From NCBI GenBank assembly GCA_021432635.1, contig MU270128.1:67163-131162 (forward strand): DNA of 64,000 nt, written 5' to 3'. The translations under genes were made by a program, and so were the position numbers. This DNA is from Thozetella sp. PMI_491. Taxonomy: Eukaryota > Ascomycota > Sordariomycetes > Chaetosphaeriales > Chaetosphaeriaceae. Every line of letters starts with the position of its first letter. Within the stretch, counting starts at the first letter, position 1. Shown in pieces: positions 10,331 through 21,379 of the stretch. The notes beneath the pieces were generated by a model. The model was not told the DNA's origin. It was given only the letters and a program-made list of their open reading frames with translations, and did not search any database.

Positions 10331-12462
10331 TCATGGCTTGAGGCTAAAGGCTGCCGCGACATTGAAGCTGAGGTCGCTAACGAGGTCCGACGGTCGTGAG
10401 CTGGTCCCAACCAAGACCGCGTGGTTACCGCTCTCGACCCGCCAGCATTGTCCGTCCTGCTCCTTCGCGCGGTCATCCCAGTAGGCTGCAGCATCGGCCT
10501 CAAAGCTGACCTGTATCGTCTTGAACTCGCCGGGCTGGAGGGACACCTTCTCAAACGCAGCCAGCGCCTTCGGCGGGCGACCCTTGTCCGAGCCCGCCGG
10601 CGGAGCCACATACACCTGCACAGTCTCCGAGCCGGCAAAACTCCCGGTATTCTTGACACTGGCCGACACCATCACAGATGAGCCCTCCTCAATACCGCCA
10701 GAGACTGTCACGTCGCTGACAGCGAAGGATGTGTAGCTTAGGCCGAAGCCGAAGGGGAACTGGACCTCCTTCTCGGTGGCATAGTGCCGGTCGAAGTGGC
10801 GGTATCCTACAAATACCCCCTCGACGTATTCGACCTGCTGCGACTCCCAGCTGTCCAGGCCGAAGTTTCCGTAGCATGCCGTGTGTTCGTACTTCTTGGG
10901 CCAAGACACGGGCAGCTTGCCGCTCGGTGTCACCTCGCCCAGGATCACATCCAAAATGGCATTACCGCTCTCCTGCCCGGCGTACCAGGCCTGCCGCAGA
11001 GCGCCGACTTCGTCGAGCCAGGGTACCTCGACGGGGACGCCCGTAGTGTTGACCACAACCACGTTGGGGTTTGCCTTGGCGACCGCAGAGATGAGAGCAT
11101 CTTGGCTGCCATCAGCCGGCAGCTGCATAGTTGCGAGGTCCTGGCCCTCAGTCTCCCACTGCACGGTGTTGCCGACGAAGCAGATGGCCATGTCGGCCTC
11201 CTCGGCGAGAGCCACGGCCTCACCTAGCAGGTCGCGGTCCATCTCGGCCTGCTCGACCAAACCGAGGTGGGCCGAGATCTGGCCGTCAAATAGATGTAGC
11301 TCCGAGTTGGGGATCTGAGAGGGGATCGACTCAATGACGATCTCGTATGTCTTGGCGGCATCGAAGTCGTACTGGAAGCGGTGCTCTTCCTGCACGCCCA
11401 AGAAGAATGCCATGCTATCTGGGGTCTCGCGCTCCTGGTGGCTGAGCATCTCGCCCTTGATGAAGAGCTTCGACGGGCCGATGCCAGAGAAAGAAATATA
11501 ATGCTTCCCAGAGATGGGGGGCGTGTAGGACGTCGTGCATCGGGCCGAGTTTGAGCCCCTGGTAGCTACTTTCATCAGCGTAGTGAAGAAAGAGCGAGGA
11601 ATCTCTTCCGTAAAGAGTGGCGAGCCAGTGCAGTCCTCGCTTTCAAAGTAGTCAATCGTGAACCCAGGCTTGCCGCTCTTAGCGACGGCACCGTCGACGA
11701 TATCGGGATATACGCGGAAGATATGAGCGCCTTTGGAGTGGGTGAGCTCTACATCGGAGCCCAATCGGCTCTGGAAGGCATCCCAGGGCGAGATCTTGTA
11801 GTGGCAGTTGAGGGACGTGCTGCCGCCGCCGTGCGCGGCAGCATACTGGGCCAGGGGCCCGAGCAGGGCGATCTTTCGCGTCTTCTTTGGGTTTAGCGGT
11901 AGGATGTCGTCCTTGTTCTTGAGGAGCGCGATACCCTCGGCGCCGGCCTCGCGGATGAGAGCCTGGTGCTCCGGGAGGTTGATGGCCTTCTCCTCTGGTG
12001 TCTCGCGCCGGTCGCTGAACTTGCCCGTGCGGCTAAGCAGCTTGAGAGACGCAAACGCGCGCTGGTCTAGATCCTCGGTGGTGATGACTCCCTCCTTGAG
12101 GGCCTTCTGAACGGCTTCTAAAGTGCGGTGCTTTGCTGGCCCGGGCATCTCCAAGTCCAGCCTACCGAAGTTGCGTGTTAGTGTTTGATAACCAGGAGCG
12201 GTTACTAGCTATACACTTCACTTACCCGCATTTAATACTCTCGGCCGCGTTGGATGTGGCGCCCCAGTCGCTCATCACGAGTCCTTGGTAACCCCATGCT
12301 TTGCGAAGGATGTCCTGGATGTAGGTAGGGACCTGATCTATGTGTTTCTCGTTCACCTGCAAAAGTTAGCCGAAGTCCCTTTTCAGCCTGGAAAGCACCC
12401 GATTGAGGTCTCACCTTGGGATAGCCGGTCATGATACACCAAGCCTGGGCTGAGGGTGACAT
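10331..12462 (-). CDS. GH3 beta-glucosidase, N-terminally truncated (probable pseudogene)
   Basis: Exons 12462-12415, 12356-12226 and 12161-10331 keep phase through introns of 58 and 64 nt and give a 669-residue frame. It opens a few residues before the GH3 strand carrying the catalytic nucleophile (LVMSDWGA, Asp present), so nearly all of the N-terminal TIM barrel of an ~850-residue enzyme is absent. What remains is the alpha/beta sandwich (ALIREAGAEGIALLKN), an inserted PA14-type domain at roughly residues 200-370 of the frame, and the C-terminal fibronectin III-like domain. Upstream of 12462 the sequence changes abruptly into an unrelated gene on the other strand. The family hydrolyses terminal beta-D-glucosides; this copy lacks most of the substrate-binding barrel and is probably inactive. 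Family call is firm; expression is unknown. Confidence 0.85.
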
Positions 12463-13103
12463 CTGGTTACCTGCCAGAGAGCCCCGACACCTTTCTTTTG
12501 ACAACAACTGGCGTTCTACTAAAGGATAGAGTTGGAAACAAATACATGACTGTTGCTTCGCATGGCTTTCCTGCTGAATGTGGCACACAAGTCTTCCATG
12601 CACTACCTGATAGTGGCCGCAACATCGGCGAGCTCATTATGGAAGTCTCCCACACAGACATCGCACTCGTCAAGTTGCTGGACACAGAGACATTCTCCAA
12701 CGTTAGTTTCCAGAACACCATGATGCCACAGCCTATTCAGCTTAAGAAATTCGTTTCGGCTAAGACATACGGACACTTCAGTCCGATTTTCCTCAATTCA
12801 CCTAATACAAACCTCATCAATGACACTTTTATGTTGACATCATTCCAAACAATCCCCAACGACGACAACTCAATAGAACAACAATGGATCTTTACAGTTT
12901 GGGTCTATAGCGGTCAAGACTCAGCAATCAACCTTCCCGAGGGAATGTGCGGAAGTGCTATCTGGGATGAGGACGGAGATGTCTTAGGATTTTTCAAGTA
13001 TGCTCCTAAGGAAGGGGTGATGAAGGATTGGTGCGCCGGAATTGCTGCTGATGAGCTTATTAAGCGAGAATTTGACCTTGTCAGTACGAGCGAGAGAACT
13101 TAA
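12456..13103 (+). CDS. Trypsin-like fungal protein, 5'-truncated fragment
   Basis: The open frame runs from about 12435 to the TAA at 13101-13103, but its first residues have no ATG; the first in-frame ATG is at 12546, already inside the conserved region. The order TVASHGF (His), HTDIALVKL (Asp) and GMCGSAIWDEDG (Ser) matches the His-Asp-Ser layout of chymotrypsin-fold proteins in a fungal family that usually continues with GFFRYA (here GFFKYA). Relatives have a longer N-terminus before the TTAGVL-like strand (here TTTGVL). That part is missing and the sequence runs into the GH3 remnant on the opposite strand. Probably a non-functional fragment left by a rearrangement. Activity of the family as a protease is not certain. 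Confidence 0.65.
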   Translation: MTSGYLPESPDTFLLTTTGVLLKDRVGNKYMTVASHGFPAECGTQVFHALPDSGRNIGELIMEVSHTDIALVKLLDTETFSNVSFQNTMMPQPIQLKKFVSAKTYGHFSPIFLNSPNTNLINDTFMLTSFQTIPNDDNSIEQQWIFTVWVYSGQDSAINLPEGMCGSAIWDEDGDVLGFFKYAPKEGVMKDWCAGIAADELIKREFDLVSTSERT

Positions 13104-14219
13104 GGAGGCCTTCATAACAATCCCAGGTTTACCTAGCTATAGTTGTAACAAATGACAATTTGGCCATGGAGAGACAGGGGTGTGGTAAGATTGATTTTGC
13201 TTTTGTGTTGCCGAGCGGTAGGCCTTGCAGTATGGGCTGTACGATGCTTGTGTTGGCCGTGGTGCAGAGCGCTTGTAGTTCTAGCGCCATGACGGCTAGG
13301 GCCTTGGCTGCAAACAAGAATTGGTTCTCTTTGTTGACTCTGTCGACCTGGGAGAGGCGTTTGACGTGTGGCTGTAGGCTAGGCGACGTGAATACAATAA
13401 TAGATGGGTTGGAATTTAGGCACTGTGGTCGTAACTACCAAATTCTAATCCCTCTGCAGGGTGATTGGTTTGCTATCATTCAGCTAACTAGGACTGCAGG
13501 ACAATTCCTTTAGGGGAGCTAGTTTCTATTAGCTATAAAGTACTAGTTATAGTTGCTCTTATCTTTTAAAAGTAATGATTTGTCTAGTAGATAGTGTTAG
13601 ATTCGAAAATCTAGAGTGGTTAAAAGCCTTGAACCTTTTTAGATCATGTTTCTCTAACATGTTGTAAAGCCACCCTACCTCAGTGGCCCTTAGCGGCTGA
13701 GGCCCTCCACTTGCTAAAAACAGCAGATCAAACCATAGGCAATGCTATTTTATTGGAAAATCTGTGCTACTGTCTTGAAGGCGACGCGATTGCTCTGGCT
13801 GTGGTGGTTGCCTGAAGAGTTTGATATTTAGGTCTGGGGCGGTGGGAAATTCCCTGGGGTGGAAAGTCGGTGGTAATAACCTAGGCTGTGGCAGGGGCTA
13901 GGGAGGATTAGGGAAAATATGCCTGTATATACTGATCCCATTCTCCTTCCTGCCTCTGAATATCAAATATAATGCCAGTAAAATTAGAACCTTCTCTTAA
14001 GTAATAGTATAACTAAAAGATTAAAATTAATTAAGTTTGCAAGGGGTTTTATATCAATATAATAATATGTTGTGAGCATGCATCAGCCCTGGCCTAATAT
14101 ACCGACCTAGTGTAGATGCCAACTGGCAGCTTGGATTCCTCGCCGCGACCCTATTCAGTAGGAAGGCCGTCGGAACCTAACGCAAGAGCGGCACTCGAGA
14201 CTGACAGCACTTTGAAATC
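13104..14219. other. Intergenic, partly AT-rich, no gene supported
   Basis: No conserved domain was seen on either strand. An open stretch of ~115 codons at 13160-13513 on the plus strand, and a shorter one on the minus strand at 13129-13317, have no recognisable family. From ~13530 to 14090 the sequence becomes AT-rich and stop-dense. The region separates two damaged genes, so part of it may be old transposon or rearrangement debris, which I cannot identify. Confidence 0.5.
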
Positions 14220-15607
14220 CGGGTCTCGTCGCGGGTGGTTTGATCACCGGGTTCGCCGTCAATTGCTTCGGACGCCAGACGTGCATCGCTGCTGGCTACA
14301 TTGTCTCCGTCGGAGGCGTGTTCCTCCAGTTCTTCGCTACCACTCCGGCGCATTTCTTCGGCGATAAGATCCTCACCGGTCTGCCACTAGGTTGCTTCAC
14401 CACGGTGGCCCCGACGTACGCCTCCGAGATGGCCCCTCTCGCCATCCGCGGCTCCATCACCGCCGGCATGAACTTTGCCATCGTCCTGGGCCAGCTGATC
14501 GGGTACGGCGTCATGCGCCAAGCCAGCTTCTATACCGGCAGCGCGCAGTACAAGGTGCTTTTTGCCACGCAATGGGGATTTGCCGCCGTCGGCCTACTCA
14601 TTCTACCGTGGTTCCCCGAGTAAGCCCCGTTTGTCTCTTGCTCCCTCGCCCTCTTGACTAATAAATCGTGCGTCGCAGGTCGCCCTACTAGCTCGTTGCT
14701 CACGGCCGCGACGAGAAGGCGCGCACCAACCTAACCAAGCTGCACGCCCCGGAGTACGATATTGACGGCCACATGGCCGAAATTCGCGAGTCTCTGGCCC
14801 GCATCAACCAGGACAATACTTCGCAAGGCACCATGCTTGAGTGCTTCGGAAGGGACCACTGGAAGCGCACCATGGTTGCCACATCCGTTTTCTTCATCCA
14901 AAATGCCTGTGGTAGCGCCTGGGTTGTCGGATACATGAGCTGTAAGTCTTCTGGTGTTTGCGGTGCTGGAAGATGCGGGAAACTGACCGACCCGCAGACT
15001 TCATGCAGCTCGGCGGCATGTCTGCTGAGAATGCCTTCAGCGCCACCGTCGGCCTGAGCGGCGTGATGGTGGTTGGCAACATGTGCGGCTGGTTCTTTGT
15101 CGAGCGATTCGGCCGCCGCGGCACTGCGCTCTGGGGCATCGTCATCCTATGTGTGACGCTGTTCCTGATCGGCATCTTGGCCTGCATCTCCACGGCTGGG
15201 GCCATCAACGGCCAGGTGGCCTTCATGGCGGTGTGGTCCTTCGTGTACCAGGGCACCATTGGTTCGGCGGCATGGCCCATCGCTGCTGAGGCTCCCACCT
15301 CGCGTCTCCGCAGCCCGACGCAGTCGCTCGCGACTATCATGAATGGCCTGTCATCGTGCATCTGGAGCTTCGCGCTGCCGTATGCTATCAACCCGGACCA
15401 AGGAACCTTGGCGGCAAGATTGCCTTTGTGTTTAGCGCCGTGCTAGTATTCGCTGTGGCCTTCATCTACTTCTTCATCCCCGAAACCAAGGGCCGGACGT
15501 ACATGGAGATTGATGAGCTCTGGGCGAAGAAGATTGCGCCACGGGGATTCAAGGACGCGCAACTTTTGCCGGTGGGAGACGACCACCTGCAAAAGACGGC
15601 GGAGTAG
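14220..15607 (+). pseudogene. MFS sugar transporter pseudogene
   Basis: Translated blocks match the sugar porter family: GFAVNCFGRQT, ILTGLPLGCFTTVAPTYASE, the inter-domain loop, ERFGRRG, AAEAPTSRLR and the C-terminal signature FIPETKGRTYMEIDELW. Two introns are recognisable (14622-14678 and 14942-14997). Three lesions are visible. The 5' exons encoding the first transmembrane helices are absent. An in-frame TAG at 14689-14691 replaces the Trp expected in SPYW, just after the first intron. A one-base loss near 15402 shifts the frame between NPDQ and LGGKIAFVF. The TGG-to-TAG change equals CpA-to-TpA on the other strand, the direction produced by RIP, but one site is not proof. It lies between the GH3 remnant and a Zn2Cys6 regulator, suggesting a former sugar-utilisation group. 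Confidence 0.85.
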
Positions 15608-16236
15608 AGAGACAATAGTCTCTTTTCTAGAGCTTAGGAAGAGCACAATACCCACTAGAGGGTAGTAGTGATCCCGAGAAGCAAGGGAACCTGTACCACA
15701 TAAGTACATATGATATATCTCAGTAATGCAATAGCAGCTTCGTTATTTTTGCACAGCGTCCATTACGTTCTTTCCAGGTCGTCCTGTTCGGTGTTTTTGG
15801 ATGTCTTCCATCTGCTGCCTTTTAGCTGTCATAGGTTTACGCGTATCCGATAACCTCCGCGTATTGCCTTTCACCTCCCTGCGACCTTCCCAATGACCTT
15901 AGATTCGTCCCATTTCTCGCTTCGCATTGTAGCTCCGAAAGCATTTCGATCTGCCACCGGCTATGCCAATCCCGATTTTAGTGCCTCGCCATCTAATCTT
16001 GACGAGCTGGACAAAAAGTGGGTACGGCGTAGCTTCTCTTTGTCGCCTAAGAATTAGCTTCAAGCGGGGATGCAAAGGCACATTCTTGAAGCGCGGCCGT
16101 GGCGCGTCCCCACTCGCGACCTCGTCCTGTCGTTCCACTTCCTCATCATCGCTCTGGTCTCGGCACGCTCGCTCGGCGCGGTGTGCGGCAGCACGGTCGG
16201 GAAAACACAGGCGCCGGAGATGTCTTGGTTTCCTAG
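15608..16236 (+). other. Intergenic / promoter of the Zn2Cys6 gene
   Basis: No gene seen. Open frames crossing 15900-16236 are in low-complexity or antisense frames and have no family match; the regulator's own ATG lies at 16237. Specific promoter elements could not be assigned. Confidence 0.5.
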
Positions 16237-18386
16237 ATGTCGACGAGTTCCAGGAAAGGGAGGCCCATCTCCCGGAAGGCGTGCGATCTCTGCCGCGAGC
16301 GCAAGGTCCAGGTACGAACGCCCCTCCCTCTGCTTTCCGCGTATCCCGGCTCTCGCCTCGGACCCTGGTGTCTAACGTCGCCGCGCAAAAGTGTGTGTTT
16401 GGCATAGAGAACCAAGAAGTATGCCTGAAATGTCTGAAAGCTGAGGTGCCTTGCACCTTCTTGACCGAGAGGAAGCCGCGTGGTCCTCCGAGTCGGTACG
16501 TGTGCCCTTCTCCAGACGCAACACCACAGCGCGTCTTGCCTCAAGATTTTCGACGCTTGCCTAACTGGGATCTCAGACGTGTCTTGGAGGCCCAGAGACG
16601 GGCTCTGTCCCCGCACACGTCTCGTCCATGGGAGCTCGGTGAGGATCCGTCAGGGCAGCCCGCCTCACCAGTCGACAGCGCGGAGCTGCATGCCGTAGCA
16701 CTGCCCCTCGGCCCGCTCACCGTAGATCATCTTGTTCCCGAGCCCATATTCCGCAATGTCATTAGGGACTATCTAGAACAGGTCTACCCCGTCCTGCCCC
16801 TTGTCCACGTGCCGTCGTTCCGAACCAGGTTCGACGCGCGGGACTACGCCACCGATCCGCCCTTCTTCCGCCTCTGCGTCGCCCTGTGCGCCGTCACCAC
16901 GGCGTCCATCCCGCGCCAGGCCGCGAGCTACACGTGCAACATATACCGAGATATGGGCGCGCTTGTCGACCGGGCGTCCCATATGATCCTCATTAGCCGC
17001 ATGTCCTCAGAGAGTGCCTGGCAGAATAGCCCCACAGTGGGGAGCATGATCGTGTCCGTGATTCTCTCGATGGCCGCGCACTATACCTCGCGGCCCAATG
17101 CCGGCTGGGCGTACGCCAGCGAGGCCATCCACTTCTTCCGGACGCTGGAGCTGTACAAGAAAAGCGCGTACGACGGCATGACGCCGGTCGACATAGAAAT
17201 GTGCAAGCGCGCCTTCTGGGTCCTCTACATAATCCAGGTGTAAGTCCATCCTGCCGTCGCATCCTCGCTCCGATAGCTAATGAGCATGGATAGGCACGAC
17301 CGCATTCTGTGCAATGTCCCACATACAGGCCTGAGTTACGACCCCATGTACACGGATTGGGAATTCCTGACGCCCCTGGAGGTGAGCGACGAGCATCTCC
17401 ATCTGCTACCAGAGGATTATCCATCGCCTTCTGATCCGGGGCATCGGCCCGTTATTTCGGGGTTTATCGCGCTGACCAGAGTGTTCCTCTGCTTCGCGGG
17501 CATCATTTCGAAGAGCATCCCAGGACCGCCTCTTTCCTACTCCATGGCTAGCAGAGTCGGCTCAGGCACTGAACCCCATACCTCTGTGCGCTGGTATATG
17601 GGTATTCCAGTCTCATCCAATGCGCCCAGTCTCGAGATCTTTTTCAATGTCATGAAGCGGCTCCACACCGCCTTGGAGGAACTACCTGACGAGCTCAAGC
17701 TCCCACATCGGCGGACGCCACCCGCCTCCAGCCACTCCCCAGATGGCCCGGCAGGCTCCATGTTGCAACCTAACATGGGGGAGGCCTTTGTCCCAGACTC
17801 GAGCGAGCAGTCTTCACAGCCCTCGACCGTGCGCCAATTCGATATCATGCGCGTCAACATCCATGTTACAAGCCTCTACTTGCAATCCACCATATTAGAT
17901 CTATGTATCAACACTCTCCAGCGGGCGACAACACGGGAGGGGTCGACTCCGTACAGCAACAGCAGCCCCGCGAGCATGGATGCCTATAGTCCAAATGCCG
18001 GCAAGGATGCGGCCGCAAACGCCAGCAAAATATCCGCTCGCGCCCAGCTCTTCGAATTCCGTAGCAGTCTGGCACGAGAACTGCTAGACATACTTACCTA
18101 CTACTCCTCGGAATCACTCGAGGCAAACGGAGAGTCGATGGTAAGTAGTAGCATCACAGCTGATGTACTACGGAATCTAGGACTGACTAGTAGTTATTAG
18201 ATCATAAAGATACGTGACATCGCGTCATCACTCCTCGACCGTGACGAGGAGCGCGATATCGCAGCCGACATCGAGGAACGCAACCGGCACTATGTTACAC
18301 GCTTTGTGGAGATCCTGGCGAAGCTAGATTACGCGTCACGGCATCTACGCCAAGTTGGGGAGCACCAGAGTGGCCGAGCCGGATAG
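16237..18386 (+). CDS. Zn2Cys6 transcription factor (fungal-specific)
   Basis: Five exons (16237-16311, 16392-16495, 16577-17239, 17294-18140, 18201-18386) give a 624-residue protein with phase kept throughout. The zinc cluster spans exons 1 and 2: CDLCRERKVQC then, after nine residues, CLKC and C, a normal C-x2-C-x6-C-x9-C-x2-C-x6-C. The second intron (81 nt, GTACGT...CTAAC...CAG) is in frame, so read-through is also open, but its signals are strong. The middle homology region of fungal regulators begins near FRNVIRDYLEQVYPVLPLVH. The family binds CGG-type sites in the nucleus. Position beside a sugar transporter relic, AA9 and GH43 genes suggests control of carbohydrate degradation, which is inference only. 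Confidence 0.85.
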
Positions 18387-18942
18387 TCGGCGTAATATTC
18401 TCGGCGTCGTGGTCCCAGCGTCCCACGACAAATCTAGATTACCGTCTTCGCGCTGTAGACTTACAAAATGGCTTCCCTTGGGGAAACGGCAAACGCCGGC
18501 CAGGACTTTTGTCGTGGCATTGCCAGCAAGGCTTCGCAATACTACATCCTGAGTCATAGCCTGCAGGTTGAAGAGGCGCACTAGGCCTAATATACGTTTT
18601 CGGCAGCTTTCTGCCAAGTCGCGGTATAGCATTATCGTTTTTCAGTATACATTACATCATGGCCATGTCGATAGGCGAGAGAACTATATAACTAGGGCCG
18701 CATTGGCGCACATGCAGCAAGTGGTGTTCGCAATATGCACATGCCTGACTAACCGCCTGCAGCTCGAGGATACACTAGGCACCGCATACGCTTTCGGCAA
18801 TGTTTTTGCGAACTGCAACTGGCTATATACTACATCATCGTGAACATTGGTGAATTCTAGGTTGTACAGATATTATCCCTAGGCACTAGATAGGAACAGA
18901 GTCGCCTCAAAAAATTCTAGCTACTTTCGCATCTTCAGAATA
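18387..18942 (+). other. Intergenic, no gene seen
   Basis: Contains only short incoherent frames. It includes the terminator side of the Zn2Cys6 gene and the promoter of the DJ-1-like gene. No clear regulatory motif. Confidence 0.5.
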
Positions 18943-19733
18943 ATGTCGCCCCCACGTCGTGCCCTCATCGCCGTCACCTCGGCGCATGCCCCCCTCTTCG
19001 AGGGCAAGCATACCACCGGCCTCTTCATTGGTGAGGCTCTGCACCCCTACCTCGCCCTGACGGAGGCTGGCTTCGAGGTCGATCTCTCCTCCGAGACGGG
19101 AACCTATGTCGCAGACTGGCTCTCGCTGCAGCCCGACTTCCTGCACGGCAAAGAGCTGGAGATCTGGAACGACACCAACAGCGAGTTCCGCAAGAAGCTG
19201 GACAACATGACCAAGGCAGCTGATCTAGACGGGTCCAAGTACGGCGTTTTCTTCGCGTCCGCCGGCCACGCCGCCCTGATCGACTACCCCACGGCATCGA
19301 ACCTGCAGAAGATCGCCGCTCAGGTTTGGGCGAGCGGCGGCGTCGTGTCGTCGGTGTGCCACGGTCCCGCCATCTTCGCCAACGTGCCTGACCTCGCCAC
19401 CGGTGAGCCCCTGATCAAGGGCAAGTCCATCACGGGCTTTACCGAGCAAGCCGAGGATGACATGGGCCTCACGGCAGAGCTGAAGAGCTGGGGAAATCCC
19501 CTAATCGAGGAGCTTGCGGCGAAGCTTGGGGCAACCTGTGAGCGTTCCGAAAATCTTGCACATTCCGGGCGGACTTGTCTTCCGAGTGCTAACTAGGTAC
19601 CGTCTTAGACAAACGTGCTCCGGGAGTTTGGGACGACTTCCACATCGTCGATGGGCGCTTGGTTACGGGACAGAACCCCCAGAGTGCACTTTCTACGGGC
19701 AAGGCTGTAGTGGAAGTTTTTGATAAGCTTTAA
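18943..19733 (+). CDS. DJ-1/PfpI family glyoxalase III-like protein (Hsp31 type)
   Basis: Two exons (18943-19537 and 19609-19733) joined across a 71-nt intron with GTGAGC donor, GCTAAC branch and TTAG acceptor give 239 residues, the usual Hsp31-like size. Catalytic residues are visible: Glu31 in GLFIGEALHP and the nucleophile Cys139 with His140 in SVCHGPAIF. The C-terminal VTGQNPQSA motif is encoded in exon 2 and is expected for the group. Related yeast and fungal enzymes convert methylglyoxal to D-lactate without glutathione and protect against carbonyl and oxidative stress in the cytosol. Without the splice the ORF would end early at 19596 and lose the C-terminal strand. Confidence 0.9.
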
Positions 19734-20314
19734 CGCTGTTTCTGGGCAACCTTATGCATATTCCCTTCGTCGATGAAATCGAGTAACATGAACCTATAGT
19801 TCGAAAATCGGCCTATACTTTATGGAGGTTACATGGTGGTTAGGACCGAACATACTAGTTTGGCGGTAGGCTTATTCGAAGTAGTATATCAATACCATGC
19901 AATTACTAGAGTCGTCTCTAAGAGCTCACATTGAATATTGGGATCAGGTATATACGAAAGCGCACCCTTGACTAAGGAACTCTTTCACAGACATGGGATA
20001 GATGCACAGGCACGGAGAAACGGATGTTGTTAGGACGTCCTGCGAGATAATTAAGCGGAGTGTCACTGCCGGCCACTTAGATATTCCCCGGCTGACGCAG
20101 GTCGGGGTGGCAATATATTTTACCTTGGCCAGGTGGACAATTGCACCAGTACCCCAGATTGCAATCTAGGCGGCCGGCAAAAAGACCCATTACCTGGTTT
20201 CAGCCACCATAAACCCCAGAGGCCGATATAATAGCTTGGATGCTACAATTGTGAAAACCATATGTCTTTCTCTAGCTCTAATCTCGGAACCCACAGCTAC
20301 GTGTCACAGCAACC
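19734..20314 (+). other. Intergenic upstream of the AA9 gene
   Basis: About 580 bases without coding signal. The only recognisable element is a TATAAT-like AT stretch shortly before 20240, near where an AA9 promoter would be expected. It may be fortuitous. Confidence 0.4.
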
Positions 20315-21116
20315 ATGTGGTCGATGGGAGTCTTGGTGTCGCTTGCAGCATTTTCCCAAGCTCACTGTGCGTATTTCGGTGAGACGAAACGGTGATATGT
20401 CGAGACTAATCGTTAGAGAAGACCACTTCTCCAACATAGGCGTCGCTAGCCCAGAATGGAGTTTCGGTCGGCCGGTGAAAAACGCACGCGACAATGGACC
20501 CGTGACGGATCTCAACAGCATCGACATGCGTTGCAATCAGGCAGGGGTTGGCAAGAGCATATTCACTGCCGCCGCTGGCGGTAAGATGCCTGTGTACTAC
20601 AACCAGCAGCCGTGGCACCAGGGGCCTTACCAGGTATATATGGCGAAGGTCCCGCAGGGGCAGTCCGCCTTGACTTGGGATGGAGCCGGTCAAGTGTGGT
20701 TCAAGGTCTTCTCGGCAGGAGGCTACACGGGCGGGTGTAAATACTCAAGCGGCAACTACTGCTTCCCTGATAAGTGTAAGTTCAGGTGATGAGAGGGCTT
20801 GATATTTACGGTGCTGATGTTCTGCTCAGGGGAAAACCCACAGGTTGTCACCCTCCCGGAGGAGCTCCCCGCGGGAGACTACCTCGTTCGTGCCGAGCAC
20901 CTGGCACTACACATCTCAAACCAGCCTCAGTTCTACATTGGGTGCGGAGCCGTCACAGTTACGGGCGAGGGCCGCGGCACGCCGGAACCTTTGGTCGCGT
21001 TCCCAGGCGCGTATAAGCAAGGGGACAAGTCCGTCTTCAACAACTTCAACTACCCAAAGCCGGTTAACTATAGTCCCCCAGGGCCGCCCGTGTGGACGGG
21101 AAATTCTACGTCGTGA
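20315..21116 (+). CDS. AA9 lytic polysaccharide monooxygenase
   Basis: The start ATG at 20315 opens a short signal peptide (MWSMGVLVSLAAFSQA) followed directly by His17, the N-terminal copper-brace histidine of the mature enzyme. The first intron can be drawn two ways: 20371-20416, or 20379-20418 with a better GTGAG donor. These give 233 or 235 residues and differ by a few residues after His. Intron 2 (20776-20829) is clear. Further AA9 landmarks are GPVTDLNSIDMRCN, the second copper His in HQGPYQVYMAKV, Trp-rich QVWFKV, and QFYIGCGAVTVTG with the axial Tyr. There is no cellulose-binding module. The family oxidatively cleaves cellulose or hemicellulose outside the cell. The loop before HQGP is short, so substrate preference cannot be guessed. 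A GH43-type gene follows 264 bases downstream on the same strand. Confidence 0.88.
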
Positions 21117-21379
21117 GGGGCGCCGGGGCGTGCAACGCTACCGTAGGATGCAACCTAGTTAATGCCAAATTAGTAAAATCACCAGCCGTACAAATCCCAA
21201 ACTCTTTATGGATGCAACATTGTGCGATTACGTGTCTCGGAGAATTCGCTGTGGAGTTGGAGGCGGGTAAATTCATCTCTAGAAAACCCGACGTGTCCTG
21301 CTTCTCTTGGCCGCGAGGGGAATGAGCCATCGCCACAACACTTGTAAATATACGGTCATTGTTCTTTGCGTCGAGCAAA

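Noticed and set aside
13160-13513. 117-codon open frame on the plus strand
   Set aside because: No ATG-based start with support, composition unlike neighbouring coding sequence, no recognisable motif; an antisense frame there is equally plausible and equally unsupported.
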